Shown here: in pieces, positions 6,699 to 15,190 of the stretch | Position numbering within the stretch: position 1 is the first letter of the stretch | Layout: the number at the start of each line of letters is the position of its first letter | NCBI GenBank assembly: GCA_046484625.1 | Contig: JAWOIO010000108.1 | Coordinates: 1-27,645 of the forward strand | From: DASUAO01 sp046484625 | Lineage (GTDB): Bacteria > Actinomycetota > Acidimicrobiia > IMCC26256 > PALSA-555 | Direction: 5' to 3' | DNA: 27,645 nt | Position numbers and translations under genes: made by a program | Notes under the pieces: model-generated | Told to the model about the DNA's origin: nothing | The model's input: only the letters and a program-made list of their open reading frames with translations | Database searches by the model: none

Positions 6699-9587
6699 GT
6701 GCAGCGGTTCTTCAACCTGGTCGTGTCCGGCGCGGTGACGGGTGCGATCTACTCGATCATGGCGTCAGGGCTGGTCCTCACCTACCAGACGTCGGGGATC
6801 TTCAACTTCGGTCACGGCGCGATCGCGTTCGCCGTCGCCTACTTCTACTTCCAGCTGAACACCGGCCAGGACATCCACTGGATCCTCGCGCTCGTCCTGT
6901 CGGTCCTCGTGTTCGCGCCCCTGCTCGGCCTGCTGCTCGACCGGGTGATGCTGCGCCGCCTCGCCGCCGCCCCCGTCTACGCGCGGATCGTGGGCACGAT
7001 CGGCCTCGCGGTCGCGTTGCCTTCGCTCGTGCAGTGGCTGGCGGAGACCGTCGGCGGCGTCCTCGGCCTGGGGCTGCCGAGCGGCCGCGAGGCGCGCGTC
7101 TCCGGGAGCGCTCCGGGCGTCGGACCGTTCCCGCCGAAGGTGTTCCGACCGTTCGACATCGTCATCGACAGCGACAAGATCGCGGTGCTGGTCGCCGCGG
7201 CGCTCAGCGCGCTGGTCCTGTGGGTGGTGCTGCGCCGCACCCGTGCCGGGCTGCAGATGCGGGCCGTCGTCGACCGCCGGGAGCTCGCGGCGCTGCGCGG
7301 GGTCAACGAGGCCCGTACGTCGCAGCTCGCCTGGGTGCTGTCGGTGGTCCTCGCCGGACTCGGCGGCGTGCTGATCACACCACTCTTCCAGCTCGGCGAC
7401 TACCTCTACACGGGGATCGTCCTGGGCTCACTGTTCGCGGTCGCGCTCAGCGGTCTGCGGTCCATCCCGGTCGCGTTCGCCGCCGGTCTCCTCCTCGGTG
7501 TCGTCCAGAACCTCGTCGCGGGCTACTCGGACGACATCCTGCCGTCGTTCATCGCCGACCTGTCCGGGCTGAAGCAGTCGCTCCCGTTCCTGCTCACCAT
7601 CCTCGTGCTGTTCGTCTGGGCGCGTCGGGCACGCGAGCGCGAAGCGGGCTCGGTGGCCGACGAGAAGCCTCCGCCCGACCACCGTGCCGGGCTGCCGGCG
7701 TGGCGGAGACGCCTGCCCTGGGCGATCTTCACCCTGGTCCTGCTCGCGTACTCGCTCCAGTGGACCGGCGTGGACGGGTTGCAGGCCGACGTGTTCGAGG
7801 CCGGCCTCGTCGCCAAGGGCATCGTCGTCGGGCTCATCTTCTTGTCGTTCGTCGTGGTCACCGGGGTCGGCGGGATGGTGAGCCTCGCCCAGGGGACATT
7901 CGTCGTGAGCGGTGGGTTCGCGGCGGGCTGGGCGCTGAACGAGGACTGGGGAATCGATGTGCCCTTCGTGGCCGCGAACGGCCAGCTCAACTTCCTCCTG
8001 GCCCTCGTGATCGCGGCCGGCGTTGCCGCGGCGATCGGTGCGCTCGTCGCCATCCCGGTTCGGCGTCTCGGTGCGCTCGCGCTCGCCCTCGTCACCCTGT
8101 CGCTCGCGTTCGTGGCCCAGTTCACGGTGTTCGACTACGAGGCGATCGGGAAGGGGACCGCCGGCTGGTACCTGCGCCCGCCGTCGCTCGACATCCCCGG
8201 CCTGAACACCGTTGCCGATCTGCTGCTGAAGGGCGACCAGGACGGTCTCGACTTCTCGCAGACCCAGCACCAGGTGCTCATGGCACTCGTGCTGTTCGGC
8301 GCCGTTGCGCTCGTCATCCACCTGCTCCAGCGCTCGGCGTCCGGGCGGGCGATGCTCGCGGTGCGCAGCTCGGAAGTCGCAGCGCGAACCGTCGGCATCA
8401 ACCCGGGTCGTCAGAAGATCGCGATCTTCGCCCTGTCGGCGGGGATCGCGGGCTTCGGTGGCGCGATCTACGGGATGATCAACTTCGGGATCTCCCGCAA
8501 CTCGGCGCCCCCGCTGCTCGGGCTCGTCTGGCTCACGATCGCGGTGACGTTCGGGATCCGCCGCCCCGGTGGTGCGCTCATCGCCGGTCTCGCGTTCGCG
8601 TGCTCCCAGCAGATCTTCACCTGGCTCGGCGAGGACGTTCTCCCGGGTGCGTTCTCCGAACTCACGACCTCCGGCTACTTCACACCGATCCTGTTCGGGC
8701 TCGGCGCGATCAACCTCGCGAAGAGCCCGGACGGGATCCTGGCGATGGTCGGGACCCAGCGGCGCGAGAAGCGCCTCGAACGTCAGCGTCGCGCCCACAT
8801 CGAGATCGCCGAGGCTGCGCTGCACGGCGGCGAGGTGCCGGAGCACGAGCGGGCGACCGATCCGCGGGTGACGGCGCCGTCGCCGGTCCCGCCCGGTACC
8901 GCACTCGCGCTCCAGGGGATCGTCGCCGGCTACGGCGAGGTGGAGGTGCTCCACGGTGTCGACGTCGCGGTGCCTGAGGGCAAGGTCGTCGCGCTGCTCG
9001 GCGCGAACGGTGCGGGCAAGTCGACGCTCTGCTCGGTCGCGGCCGGGTTGGTGACGGCCACGGCCGGGAAGGTGGTGGTGGCCGGTGAGGACGTCACCGG
9101 CTTGCCGCCGCACCGGCGCGAGCGGGCCGGCATCCTGCTCGTCCCCGAGGCACGCGGGATCTTCCCGGGACTCTCGGTGGAGGAGAACCTCGAGGTCCTC
9201 CTCCGCACCGCGGCGGAGCGCGACACGGCCTACGCCCGGTTCCCGATCCTCGGTGAGCGACGACGCCAGCTCGCCGGGCTGCTCTCCGGTGGCGAGCAGC
9301 AGATGCTGAGCCTCGCGCCCGCGCTGGCGCGGCCCCCGCGAGTGTTCATCGCCGACGAACCCACCCTCGGCCTCGCACCCCTCGCGGCCGAGACGGTTGT
9401 CGGTGCGCTGCGCGAGCTGCGGGCACGAGGGACTGCGATCCTCCTCGTGGAGGAGAAGGCGCGCGAGGTCATGCAGCTCGCAGACCTCGTGGTGTTCCTC
9501 GAACTGGGTCGGATCGTCTGGTCGGGAGCGCGCGACGATGCCGACATGGCTCGACTCACGGCTGCGTACCTCGGAACCCCGACGTGA
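6699..9587 (+). CDS. Fused LivH-LivM-LivF: two permease domains plus ATP-binding domain
   Basis: One uninterrupted 962-residue frame starting at GTG, with GAGAGG just upstream. Residues ~1-305 are a LivH-type permease (GHGAIAFAVAYF; the RTRAGLQMRAVVDRRELAALRG coupling loop). A charged linker covers ~306-335. Residues ~336-690 are a LivM-type permease (SLAQGTFVVSGGFAAGWAL; the SGRAMLAVRSSEVAARTVGI loop). A second linker, rich in Arg and Glu, covers ~690-732. Residues ~733-962 are a LivF-type ATPase (Walker A G768-ANGAGKST, signature LLSGGEQQM near 861-869, Walker B VFIADEP). With LivG and the binding protein this would complete an importer from three polypeptides instead of five. No frameshift or internal stop is seen. 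It overlaps the next gene by 4 bp. Confidence 0.9.
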   Translation: MQRFFNLVVSGAVTGAIYSIMASGLVLTYQTSGIFNFGHGAIAFAVAYFYFQLNTGQDIHWILALVLSVLVFAPLLGLLLDRVMLRRLAAAPVYARIVGTIGLAVALPSLVQWLAETVGGVLGLGLPSGREARVSGSAPGVGPFPPKVFRPFDIVIDSDKIAVLVAAALSALVLWVVLRRTRAGLQMRAVVDRRELAALRGVNEARTSQLAWVLSVVLAGLGGVLITPLFQLGDYLYTGIVLGSLFAVALSGLRSIPVAFAAGLLLGVVQNLVAGYSDDILPSFIADLSGLKQSLPFLLTILVLFVWARRAREREAGSVADEKPPPDHRAGLPAWRRRLPWAIFTLVLLAYSLQWTGVDGLQADVFEAGLVAKGIVVGLIFLSFVVVTGVGGMVSLAQGTFVVSGGFAAGWALNEDWGIDVPFVAANGQLNFLLALVIAAGVAAAIGALVAIPVRRLGALALALVTLSLAFVAQFTVFDYEAIGKGTAGWYLRPPSLDIPGLNTVADLLLKGDQDGLDFSQTQHQVLMALVLFGAVALVIHLLQRSASGRAMLAVRSSEVAARTVGINPGRQKIAIFALSAGIAGFGGAIYGMINFGISRNSAPPLLGLVWLTIAVTFGIRRPGGALIAGLAFACSQQIFTWLGEDVLPGAFSELTTSGYFTPILFGLGAINLAKSPDGILAMVGTQRREKRLERQRRAHIEIAEAALHGGEVPEHERATDPRVTAPSPVPPGTALALQGIVAGYGEVEVLHGVDVAVPEGKVVALLGANGAGKSTLCSVAAGLVTATAGKVVVAGEDVTGLPPHRRERAGILLVPEARGIFPGLSVEENLEVLLRTAAERDTAYARFPILGERRRQLAGLLSGGEQQMLSLAPALARPPRVFIADEPTLGLAPLAAETVVGALRELRARGTAILLVEEKAREVMQLADLVVFLELGRIVWSGARDDADMARLTAAYLGTPT

Positions 9588-10426
9588 CCACACGAGTACG
9601 CGCCGTCGTCGCCGGCATCCTGGCCGCGATCGGCCTCGTGCTGCTCCCGCTGGGGAACCTCGGTCTCTGGGTGCAGCGCCAGGCGCTCGACGCGGGCTCC
9701 TTCACCGATCTGGCGTTCGACGTCGTCGACGAGCCCGCGGTCCGTGACGCGCTGTCGGAACGTCTCGTCGACGAGCTCGTCGCCGCCGAGCCTCGACTCG
9801 GGGTGGCGCGGATCGTGCTGGAGGCGGGAGTGTCGCAGATCCTGCAGACCGATGCGTTCCGCTCGGTGTTCTCCGCCGCCGTCGACCAGATGCACACCCA
9901 GCTCGAAGCGGGGGCCGACGAGCTCTCGTTGAACCTCGGTCCGGTGCTGCCGCTGGTGCGGAACGCAGTCGCGAAGGTCAGCGCCGGTGTCGCCAAGCAG
10001 ATCCCCGACGCCGACGCACTGCCGTCGATCACGGTCGTGACCCGCGACGACGTCCCCGAGCTCTGGCGAGGGGTGCAGATCACGCGGGAGGCATCGTGGG
10101 CGCTTCCCGCGCTGGTGCTGTTCGCGCTGGCCGGAGCGGTGGCGATCGCGAACTGGCGCGCCCGGATGCTGGTGACGATCGGTGTCGGGGTGGTCCTGGT
10201 CTCCTTCCTGCAGATCCTGGTCGTCCGACTGGGCCGAGAGGTGCTCTCCGACGTCGCGGGGCCAAACGTCAGCGTCGGTGCCTTCACGCGCGGATACGAC
10301 GTCGTCATCGGGACACTCGTCACCCAGACCGTTGTCGTGGCCGTCGTGGGCATCGGCCTCGCCGTCGGTGGCATCGCCTTGACCCTCGTGCGGGGTCGCG
10401 ACGCTGCGCCGGCCGAGTGGGCCTGA
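9584..10426 (+). CDS. Membrane protein of unknown function, translationally coupled to the transporter
   Basis: 280 residues; the GTG start at 9584 overlaps the fusion gene's stop (GTGA). Hydrophobic segments lie at about 7-29, 171-190, 194-214 and 241-268. Residues ~30-170, largely charged and helical (DAGSFTDLAFDVVDEPAVRDAL...), should lie outside the membrane. This pattern recurs in actinobacterial membrane proteins of unknown function. No enzymatic motif is seen. Coupling suggests co-production with the transporter, but it could simply be a passenger. Confidence 0.75.
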   Translation: MTTRVRAVVAGILAAIGLVLLPLGNLGLWVQRQALDAGSFTDLAFDVVDEPAVRDALSERLVDELVAAEPRLGVARIVLEAGVSQILQTDAFRSVFSAAVDQMHTQLEAGADELSLNLGPVLPLVRNAVAKVSAGVAKQIPDADALPSITVVTRDDVPELWRGVQITREASWALPALVLFALAGAVAIANWRARMLVTIGVGVVLVSFLQILVVRLGREVLSDVAGPNVSVGAFTRGYDVVIGTLVTQTVVVAVVGIGLAVGGIALTLVRGRDAAPAEWA

Positions 10427-10447
10427 TCGACCGTTCCTCTCCGGGCG

Positions 10448-10453
10448 TAGGCT
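10448..10453 (+). promoter_or_regulatory. Candidate -10 element (TAGGCT) of a leaderless promoter
   Basis: TAGGCT ends 7 nt before the ATG at 10461, with no ribosome binding site between. It suggests that rpiA has its own start even though the preceding gene ends only 34 nt upstream. Confidence 0.45.
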
Positions 10454-10460
10454 CGCCCCG

Positions 10461-11168
10461 ATGACCGAACCGCCCAAGGTCGGCTCCGTCGACGAGCAGA
10501 AGCGTGCGGCCGCGCATCGCGCGGTCGAGGAGTACGTGCGGTCCGGGATGGTCGTCGGCCTCGGTACCGGGAGCACCGCGATCCATGCCACACGCCGGAT
10601 CGGTGAGCTCTTGGCGAACGGTGAGCTCAGCGATGTCGTCGGGGTGCCGACCGCGATCGAGACGGCCGACGCCGCGCGCGCCGCCAGGATCCCGCTGCTC
10701 GGTGACGACGTGCCGTGGACCATCGACGTCACGATCGACGGCGCCGACGAGGTCGACCCCGCACTGGACGTGATCAAGGGCGGTGGCGGGGCGCTGCTCC
10801 GCGAGAAGCTGGTGGCGCAGGCGAGCGCGTTCGAGGCGATCGTGGTCGACGCGTCCAAGCGGTCGAAGGTCCTCGGGACGAGCTTCGCGCTGCCGGTCGA
10901 GGTCGTGGCCTTTGGGCTCGCGACGACCATCCGGGGGATCGAGCGGCTCGGTGCCAGGGTCGTCGTGCGGGGCGGCGACTCACCGTTTCGCACCGACCAG
11001 GGGAACCTCGTGCTCGACTGCGACTTCGGGCCGATCGCCGACCCGCCGGACCTCTCGACGGTGCTCCACGCGCACGCAGGGGTCGTGGAGCACGGTCTCT
11101 TCCTGGGGATCGCCAACGCGTTGATCGTCGCAAGTGCCGACGGCGTCGAGGTCATCCCCCGGGACTGA
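10461..11168 (+). CDS. rpiA: Ribose-5-phosphate isomerase A
   Basis: 235 residues, close to the usual 220-235. All RpiA landmarks are present in order: GLGTGST at 33-39 for phosphate binding, DGADEVD at 93-99 with the catalytic acids, and KGGGGALLREK at 106-116 with the conserved Lys and Glu. The enzyme interconverts ribose 5-phosphate and ribulose 5-phosphate in the non-oxidative pentose phosphate pathway, in the cytoplasm. It is a housekeeping gene set among accessory ones. It converges with the F420-type oxidoreductase gene at 11187. Confidence 0.95.
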   Translation: MTEPPKVGSVDEQKRAAAHRAVEEYVRSGMVVGLGTGSTAIHATRRIGELLANGELSDVVGVPTAIETADAARAARIPLLGDDVPWTIDVTIDGADEVDPALDVIKGGGGALLREKLVAQASAFEAIVVDASKRSKVLGTSFALPVEVVAFGLATTIRGIERLGARVVVRGGDSPFRTDQGNLVLDCDFGPIADPPDLSTVLHAHAGVVEHGLFLGIANALIVASADGVEVIPRD

Positions 11169-11186
11169 TCGCCGGTCCCGACCCGC

Positions 11187-12080
11187 TCAGGTGAGACCGA
11201 GCGCCTCGGCGACGGTGCGGTGGTCGCGAGCGACGCGGTCCGGATCGTCCATCGGGAGCACCTGCACCGCGACGTGGTCGGCGCCCCCGTCGTGATGTGC
11301 GCGGATGCGAGCCGTCACCGCGTCGACGTCACCCCACGCGACGACCGCGTCGACGAGGTGGTCGCTCAGCGGCGCGGTGAGGTCCTCCTCCGAGTACCCG
11401 AGCCGCCGGAGGTTGTTCGCGTAGTTCGGGAGCGCGGGGAGGTAGATGGCGAGCGCGGCGCGGGCGATCTCGCGTGCCTTGGCGGGATCGGTCTCGAGGA
11501 TCACCTTCTGCTCGGGTGCGAGCAGCGCCTCGGGCCCGAGGACCGCTCGTGCCCGCGCGGTGTGCTCAGGGGGCACGAGGTACGGGTGGGCTCCGCGGGC
11601 CCGGTCGCGGGCGAGCTCGAGCATCTTCGGGCCGAGGGCGGCGAGGACCCGCTCGGCCGGGACAGAGGGTGGCGCGCCGATGTAGAACGCGTCGTCCATG
11701 CGGGTGAGGTAGTCGCGCATCGCACCCAGGGGATTCGAGTAGTCGTGGCCACGGAGCCCCTCGACCATCGGCTGGTGACTGACCCCGAGCCCGAGCAGGA
11801 AGCGTCCGGGGAACGCCTCGCTGACGCTCTGCCAACAGGCGTTCATCGCCATGGCGTCCCGGGCGTGGATGCTGGCGATCCCGGTGGCGACGACGATGCG
11901 CTCGGTCCCCGCGAGCAGCAGTGTGGCGTGCACGAACGGATCGCGTCCGACGGCCTCTGGGATCCACAGGGCACCCCAGCCCATCGCCTCGAGCTCGGCG
12001 ACCAGCTCCACCGCTCGGGACGACGGCTGCTGGTCGAGCCCTCCCGTCCACACCCCGAATCTGCTGAGATCTGCGACCAT
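11187..12080 (-). CDS. LLM-class F420-dependent oxidoreductase (TIGR03620-like)
   Basis: 297 residues. The start ATG at 12080-12078 has TACGCT 6 nt upstream on the minus strand. The sequence reads as the luciferase-like (beta/alpha)8 family: FGVWTGGLDQQ at the N-terminus, GWGALWIPEAVGRDPFVH, TGIASIHARDAMAMNA, and GRFLLGLGVSHQPMVEGLRGHDY. These segments closely match the TIGR03620 group of putative F420-dependent oxidoreductases (recognised from memory, not searched). Such enzymes use reduced deazaflavin F420 for hydride transfer. Presence of F420 enzymes is one reason to place the segment in the Actinobacteria. The substrate is unknown. It is divergent from the PhyH gene. Confidence 0.88.
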   Translation of the reverse strand: MVADLSRFGVWTGGLDQQPSSRAVELVAELEAMGWGALWIPEAVGRDPFVHATLLLAGTERIVVATGIASIHARDAMAMNACWQSVSEAFPGRFLLGLGVSHQPMVEGLRGHDYSNPLGAMRDYLTRMDDAFYIGAPPSVPAERVLAALGPKMLELARDRARGAHPYLVPPEHTARARAVLGPEALLAPEQKVILETDPAKAREIARAALAIYLPALPNYANNLRRLGYSEEDLTAPLSDHLVDAVVAWGDVDAVTARIRAHHDGGADHVAVQVLPMDDPDRVARDHRTVAEALGLT

Positions 12081-12086
12081 GACGGC

Positions 12087-12092
12087 AGCGTA
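12087..12092 (-). promoter_or_regulatory. Candidate -10 element (TACGCT, minus strand) of a leaderless promoter
   Basis: Read on the minus strand, TACGCT ends 6 nt before the ATG at 12080. No Shine-Dalgarno sequence lies between. Confidence 0.45.
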
Positions 12093-12122
12093 CGGCGAGC
12101 GCCGCAGGGAAGGGGAGTCGAC

Positions 12123-12140
12123 ATGGGGTCCACCGGATGA
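12123..12140 (+). other. Possible five-codon leader ORF before the PhyH gene
   Basis: ATG at 12123 encodes M-G-S-T-G and stops at TGA 12138-12140, 13 nt before the PhyH start. It is preceded by a good ribosome binding site (AAGGGGAG, about 12110-12117), whereas the PhyH ATG itself has none. It could be chance, or could load ribosomes that re-initiate on the next gene. Confidence 0.25.
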
Positions 12141-12153
12141 CGATGATCGAGCG

Positions 12154-13356
12154 ATGACTGCGCTGTCGTTCCCGGCCATCGACTTCGAGGAGTTCCACCG
12201 CGTCGAGCTCCCGGCTCGCATCGCCGCCGGCAACGGGGCGCTGGCCGCGGCCGATGTCGCGGGGGTGAGCCCGATCGCGTTCAAGGTGCCCGACGGGGGC
12301 GCGTTCTCCTACGTGCCCGGGGCCGACGGGGTAGAGATCTGGGCGACCGATGTGGCCGCCGACACGGTCGTCGAGCTCTCCCGCGAGGCCTTCAGCGATT
12401 TCGCCAACGAGCTGCACACGTGCTTCGGGCTGCTCTACGCCGGGCTCGCAGAGACGAGCCGGGGTGACTACCTGAGCTTCGAGCGATGGGAGCCGGCGCT
12501 GCGGGCGCTGTACCACGGGCGGCCGATCGTCGACCCGTCGACGATGGACCTCCCCGACGACCTCGGGCGGTCGTTTGCACCCGATGATCCCGACGACGAG
12601 AAGCGCGCGTTCCTCCACGGTGCCGGGTTCCTGCACCTGCGCGGCATGTTCGACGCGACCGAGATCGCAGCGCTGTCCGACGAGGTCGAGGCCGCCCGTG
12701 CGGCGGCGCGCAAGGACGACGGGCACTCCTGGTGGGCGACCAGCGCCGACGGCGAAGAGGTCTGCTGCCGGGTCACCTATCTGGAGCGCTCGTCGCCGAC
12801 GATCGCCGACCTCGCGGGCGACGCGCGTCTGGCTCGCATCGCGGCGCTGGGTGCACCAGGGCTCGTCCCGGAGATCGGGTGCCTCGACGGCGTGAGCGTG
12901 GTCGTCAAGCACCCCGAGATCACCGCCGGGCTGTCCGACCTGCCGTGGCACCGCGACTGCGGGCTCGGCGGCCACCCGGTGCTGTGCCCGAGCGTCGCGA
13001 TCGGGATCCAGCTCGACCCCGCCACCGCGGCGACCGGGCAGCTCCACTTCCTCGCCGGGTCGCACCTCGGGTCGTCGCACCCGCTCCGGCCGCCGGGTGA
13101 CGAGCGAGGCGGCGAGTCGAACCAGCCGACCGTCGCGATCGACACCGAGCCGGGCGACGTGACCGTGCACTTCGGCCACGTGCTGCACGCGGCGCCGTCG
13201 CCGACGGGGACGGGCGACGGTCGCCGGGTGCTGTACGTCACCTACTGCCGTCCGGAGACCCAGGCGTTCGTCGGCGAGGGCAACGGGTACAACGACGTGC
13301 TCTTCACGCGCGACGGACAGGTCCACAACGTCGACGAGCTGCTCGCCGACGCATGA
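12154..13356 (+). CDS. Phytanoyl-CoA dioxygenase (PhyH) family Fe(II)/2-oxoglutarate oxygenase
   Basis: 400 residues. The iron triad is visible as W-H266-R-D268 and distal H345 in HFGHVLHAAP. The Arg in RRVLYVTY about 13 residues later would bind 2-oxoglutarate. The double-stranded beta-helix core is residues ~160-370 (FLHGAGFLHLRGMF marks its start). An N-terminal extension of ~150 residues is longer than in simple PhyH proteins and has no recognised domain. The family hydroxylates fatty acyl-CoA or small molecules at unactivated carbons. ATG 12154 is the first plausible start after a divergent gap. It overlaps the next gene by 4 bp (ATGA), so the two products probably act in one pathway. 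Confidence 0.82.
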   Translation: MTALSFPAIDFEEFHRVELPARIAAGNGALAAADVAGVSPIAFKVPDGGAFSYVPGADGVEIWATDVAADTVVELSREAFSDFANELHTCFGLLYAGLAETSRGDYLSFERWEPALRALYHGRPIVDPSTMDLPDDLGRSFAPDDPDDEKRAFLHGAGFLHLRGMFDATEIAALSDEVEAARAAARKDDGHSWWATSADGEEVCCRVTYLERSSPTIADLAGDARLARIAALGAPGLVPEIGCLDGVSVVVKHPEITAGLSDLPWHRDCGLGGHPVLCPSVAIGIQLDPATAATGQLHFLAGSHLGSSHPLRPPGDERGGESNQPTVAIDTEPGDVTVHFGHVLHAAPSPTGTGDGRRVLYVTYCRPETQAFVGEGNGYNDVLFTRDGQVHNVDELLADA

Positions 13357-14303
13357 CCCCTCGATCGGAGGTCCCTCGCCCCGCGTACGCCGACCTGCCC
13401 GACGGCTGCGCGTGGGAGCACCTCGACCCGGCGCTCGGGTCGCTCGCACTGCTCACTCCCGAGCGGGTGGCCGCCGCGGCGCGCCTGGTGACGACAGGAC
13501 GCCGATTCGGGCTCGACCTGGCCCTCGGGGTTCCCGACCCGCCGTTCTTCGGACGCGAGCCGATGCAGCACCACGTGTTCCAGCTGATGGACCACGTGCT
13601 CGACGACCGGATCGACAGCTTCTACCCCCAGGGCTCGACGCAGTGGGACGGCTTCGGTCACTACTCGCACTCCGAGCGCGGCTACTTCATGGGGCGCAGC
13701 GCGGCCGACGTGCAGTCGGGTGCGCCGGGCGTCGAGGCCTGGGCCGAGCGAGGTCTGGCCGGACGTGGGGTGCTGCTCGACGTGGCGCGCTTCACCGAGA
13801 TCGCCGGCGACTCGTCGTTCGTCGTCACGCCGGACCTGCTCGACGAGACGGCCGCGGCCCAGGGCGTCGAGATGATGCCGGGTGACGTGCTCTGCGTGCG
13901 CGTCGGGTGGATGGCCTGGTACCGCAGCCTCGGTCCGGATGCACGGGCCGCGCTGGCCGACACGAGCCGCACCTTCGCGGGGATGCGCATCCCCGGTCTC
14001 GGGCCGGGCCCGGACCTCGCCGAGTGGTGCTGGGACCACGGGGTCGCGGCACTCGCGGTCGACAACCCGACGGTCGAGCCGTTCCCGCCCGCGGGCGTCG
14101 ACGGCGGATCGCTCGGACCGGACGACATGGTCCACGTCCGGGTGATGGTGTTCCTCGGGATCCCGATGGGCGAGTTCTTCGACTTCGAGTCGCTGGCCGA
14201 GGACTGCGCGTCCGACGGTGTCTACGAGTTCCTGTTCACGAGCAAGCCGCTCGGCATCATCGGCGGCATCGGGTCCCCACCGAACGCCATCGCGCTCAAG
14301 TAG
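13353..14303 (+). CDS. Cyclase-family metal-dependent hydrolase (kynurenine formamidase-like)
   Basis: 316 residues; ATG at 13353 overlaps the PhyH stop. It fits the cyclase family (PF04199): the metal-binding region reads S-T-Q-W-D99-G-F-G-H103-Y-S-H106, corresponding to the family's HxGTHxDxPxH motif with Gln at the first His position, as in a subgroup annotated only as cyclase family protein. The later blocks GVLLDVARF, PGDVLCVRVGW and LAVDNPTVEP are also typical. Members hydrolyse N-formylkynurenine, isatin or related cyclic amides or lactones. The actual substrate is unknown; coupling to the dioxygenase suggests it acts on that product. Confidence 0.82.
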   Translation: MTPRSEVPRPAYADLPDGCAWEHLDPALGSLALLTPERVAAAARLVTTGRRFGLDLALGVPDPPFFGREPMQHHVFQLMDHVLDDRIDSFYPQGSTQWDGFGHYSHSERGYFMGRSAADVQSGAPGVEAWAERGLAGRGVLLDVARFTEIAGDSSFVVTPDLLDETAAAQGVEMMPGDVLCVRVGWMAWYRSLGPDARAALADTSRTFAGMRIPGLGPGPDLAEWCWDHGVAALAVDNPTVEPFPPAGVDGGSLGPDDMVHVRVMVFLGIPMGEFFDFESLAEDCASDGVYEFLFTSKPLGIIGGIGSPPNAIALK

Positions 14304-14324
14304 CGGCGCCTGCGGCTGCGCTGG

Positions 14325-15155
14325 TCAGCGCTTCCAGGGTGGGTGCAGGTCGCGCTGCTTCGCGAAGCGCTGGGCGGAGATCGTCTGGCCGTTGAGCTCG
14401 GCCGCGTCGGGGGAGGTCGCACACCAGGTGATGACCGACGCCGGCACCGACGGGGGCGCCCCGGGGTACACACCTTCCAGACCCAAGTTCTTCGCGTTCT
14501 CCTCCATGCGCTCGGTGACCACGTAGCCCGGCTCGACGTTGAAGCACTGCACATCGGGCTCCTCGACCGCGAGGATCCCGACGAGTCGGTGGAACGCGCC
14601 CTTCGACATCGCGTACGCGCTGCCCCAGCCACCCTCCCCGGCCGGGGCGGGTGGGTCGCTGATCGCCACGGCGGACGTGACGTTCACGAGCGTGCCCAGG
14701 TCGGCGGCGCGCAGGTGGGGGAGGGCTGCCTTGATGAGCACCACCTGGGAGACCACGTTCGCGGCGAGCTTGGTCTCGATCATCTCGATCGTCGTGTCGT
14801 CGAAGCGCAGCATGCTGCCCGGGCCGGTGTGCACCGCATTGTTCACCAGCACGTCGAGGCGACCCCACGTGTCGATGACCGTCTGCACCGCTGCGGTGAG
14901 CGACTCGCGGTCGAGGAGATCCATCGGGATCGCGAGCGCGCGTGCCCCGCGCTCCTCGATGAGTGCGGTCGTGGTCTCGAGGCTCCCGGGGACGGCGCGG
15001 CCCCCGCTGTCGGAGTCGTCGACCCCGGTGCCCTCCTTCACGGTGCGGGCCGTGATCGCCACGTCGAGCCCGGCTTCGGCGAGCGCGAGGGCCGTCGCCT
15101 TGCCGATCCCCCGACTCGCCCCGGTCACGATCGCTACGCGTCGCTCGTCGGCCAT
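14325..15155 (-). CDS. SDR-family oxidoreductase
   Basis: 276 residues. TGASRGIG at 11-18 is the NAD(P)-binding Gly motif, and VNNA at 104-107 follows. S161, Y181 and K185 form the catalytic set (T-S-A ... Y-A-M-S-K). A loop of ~15 residues around 43-58 (GVDDSDSGGRAVPGS) is longer than usual and may belong to a subgroup using thioester or diol substrates (inference). The start is supported by TACGTT 7 nt upstream on the minus strand. It converges with the cyclase gene and is divergent from the SDR at 15221 across a perfect palindrome. Confidence 0.88.
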   Translation of the reverse strand: MADERRVAIVTGASRGIGKATALALAEAGLDVAITARTVKEGTGVDDSDSGGRAVPGSLETTTALIEERGARALAIPMDLLDRESLTAAVQTVIDTWGRLDVLVNNAVHTGPGSMLRFDDTTIEMIETKLAANVVSQVVLIKAALPHLRAADLGTLVNVTSAVAISDPPAPAGEGGWGSAYAMSKGAFHRLVGILAVEEPDVQCFNVEPGYVVTERMEENAKNLGLEGVYPGAPPSVPASVITWCATSPDAAELNGQTISAQRFAKQRDLHPPWKR

Positions 15156-15162
15156 GCGGTAG

Positions 15163-15168
15163 AACGTA
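15163..15168 (-). promoter_or_regulatory. Candidate -10 element (TACGTT, minus strand) of a leaderless promoter
   Basis: Read on the minus strand, TACGTT ends 7 nt before the SDR start at 15155. No ribosome binding site lies between. Confidence 0.4.
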
Positions 15169-15190
15169 TTCCAGTTCCCCCGGTCCCCCC

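Noticed and set aside
7428..9593. 721-residue open frame on the minus strand
   Set aside because: It lies antisense to the LivH-LivM-LivF fusion, has Arg/Glu/Asp-rich low-complexity content and no domain; such frames arise from GC-rich codon bias.
9230..11155. 641-residue open frame on the minus strand
   Set aside because: It is antisense to three convincing genes (LivF domain, membrane protein, rpiA) and reads as Ser/Arg/Thr-rich noise.
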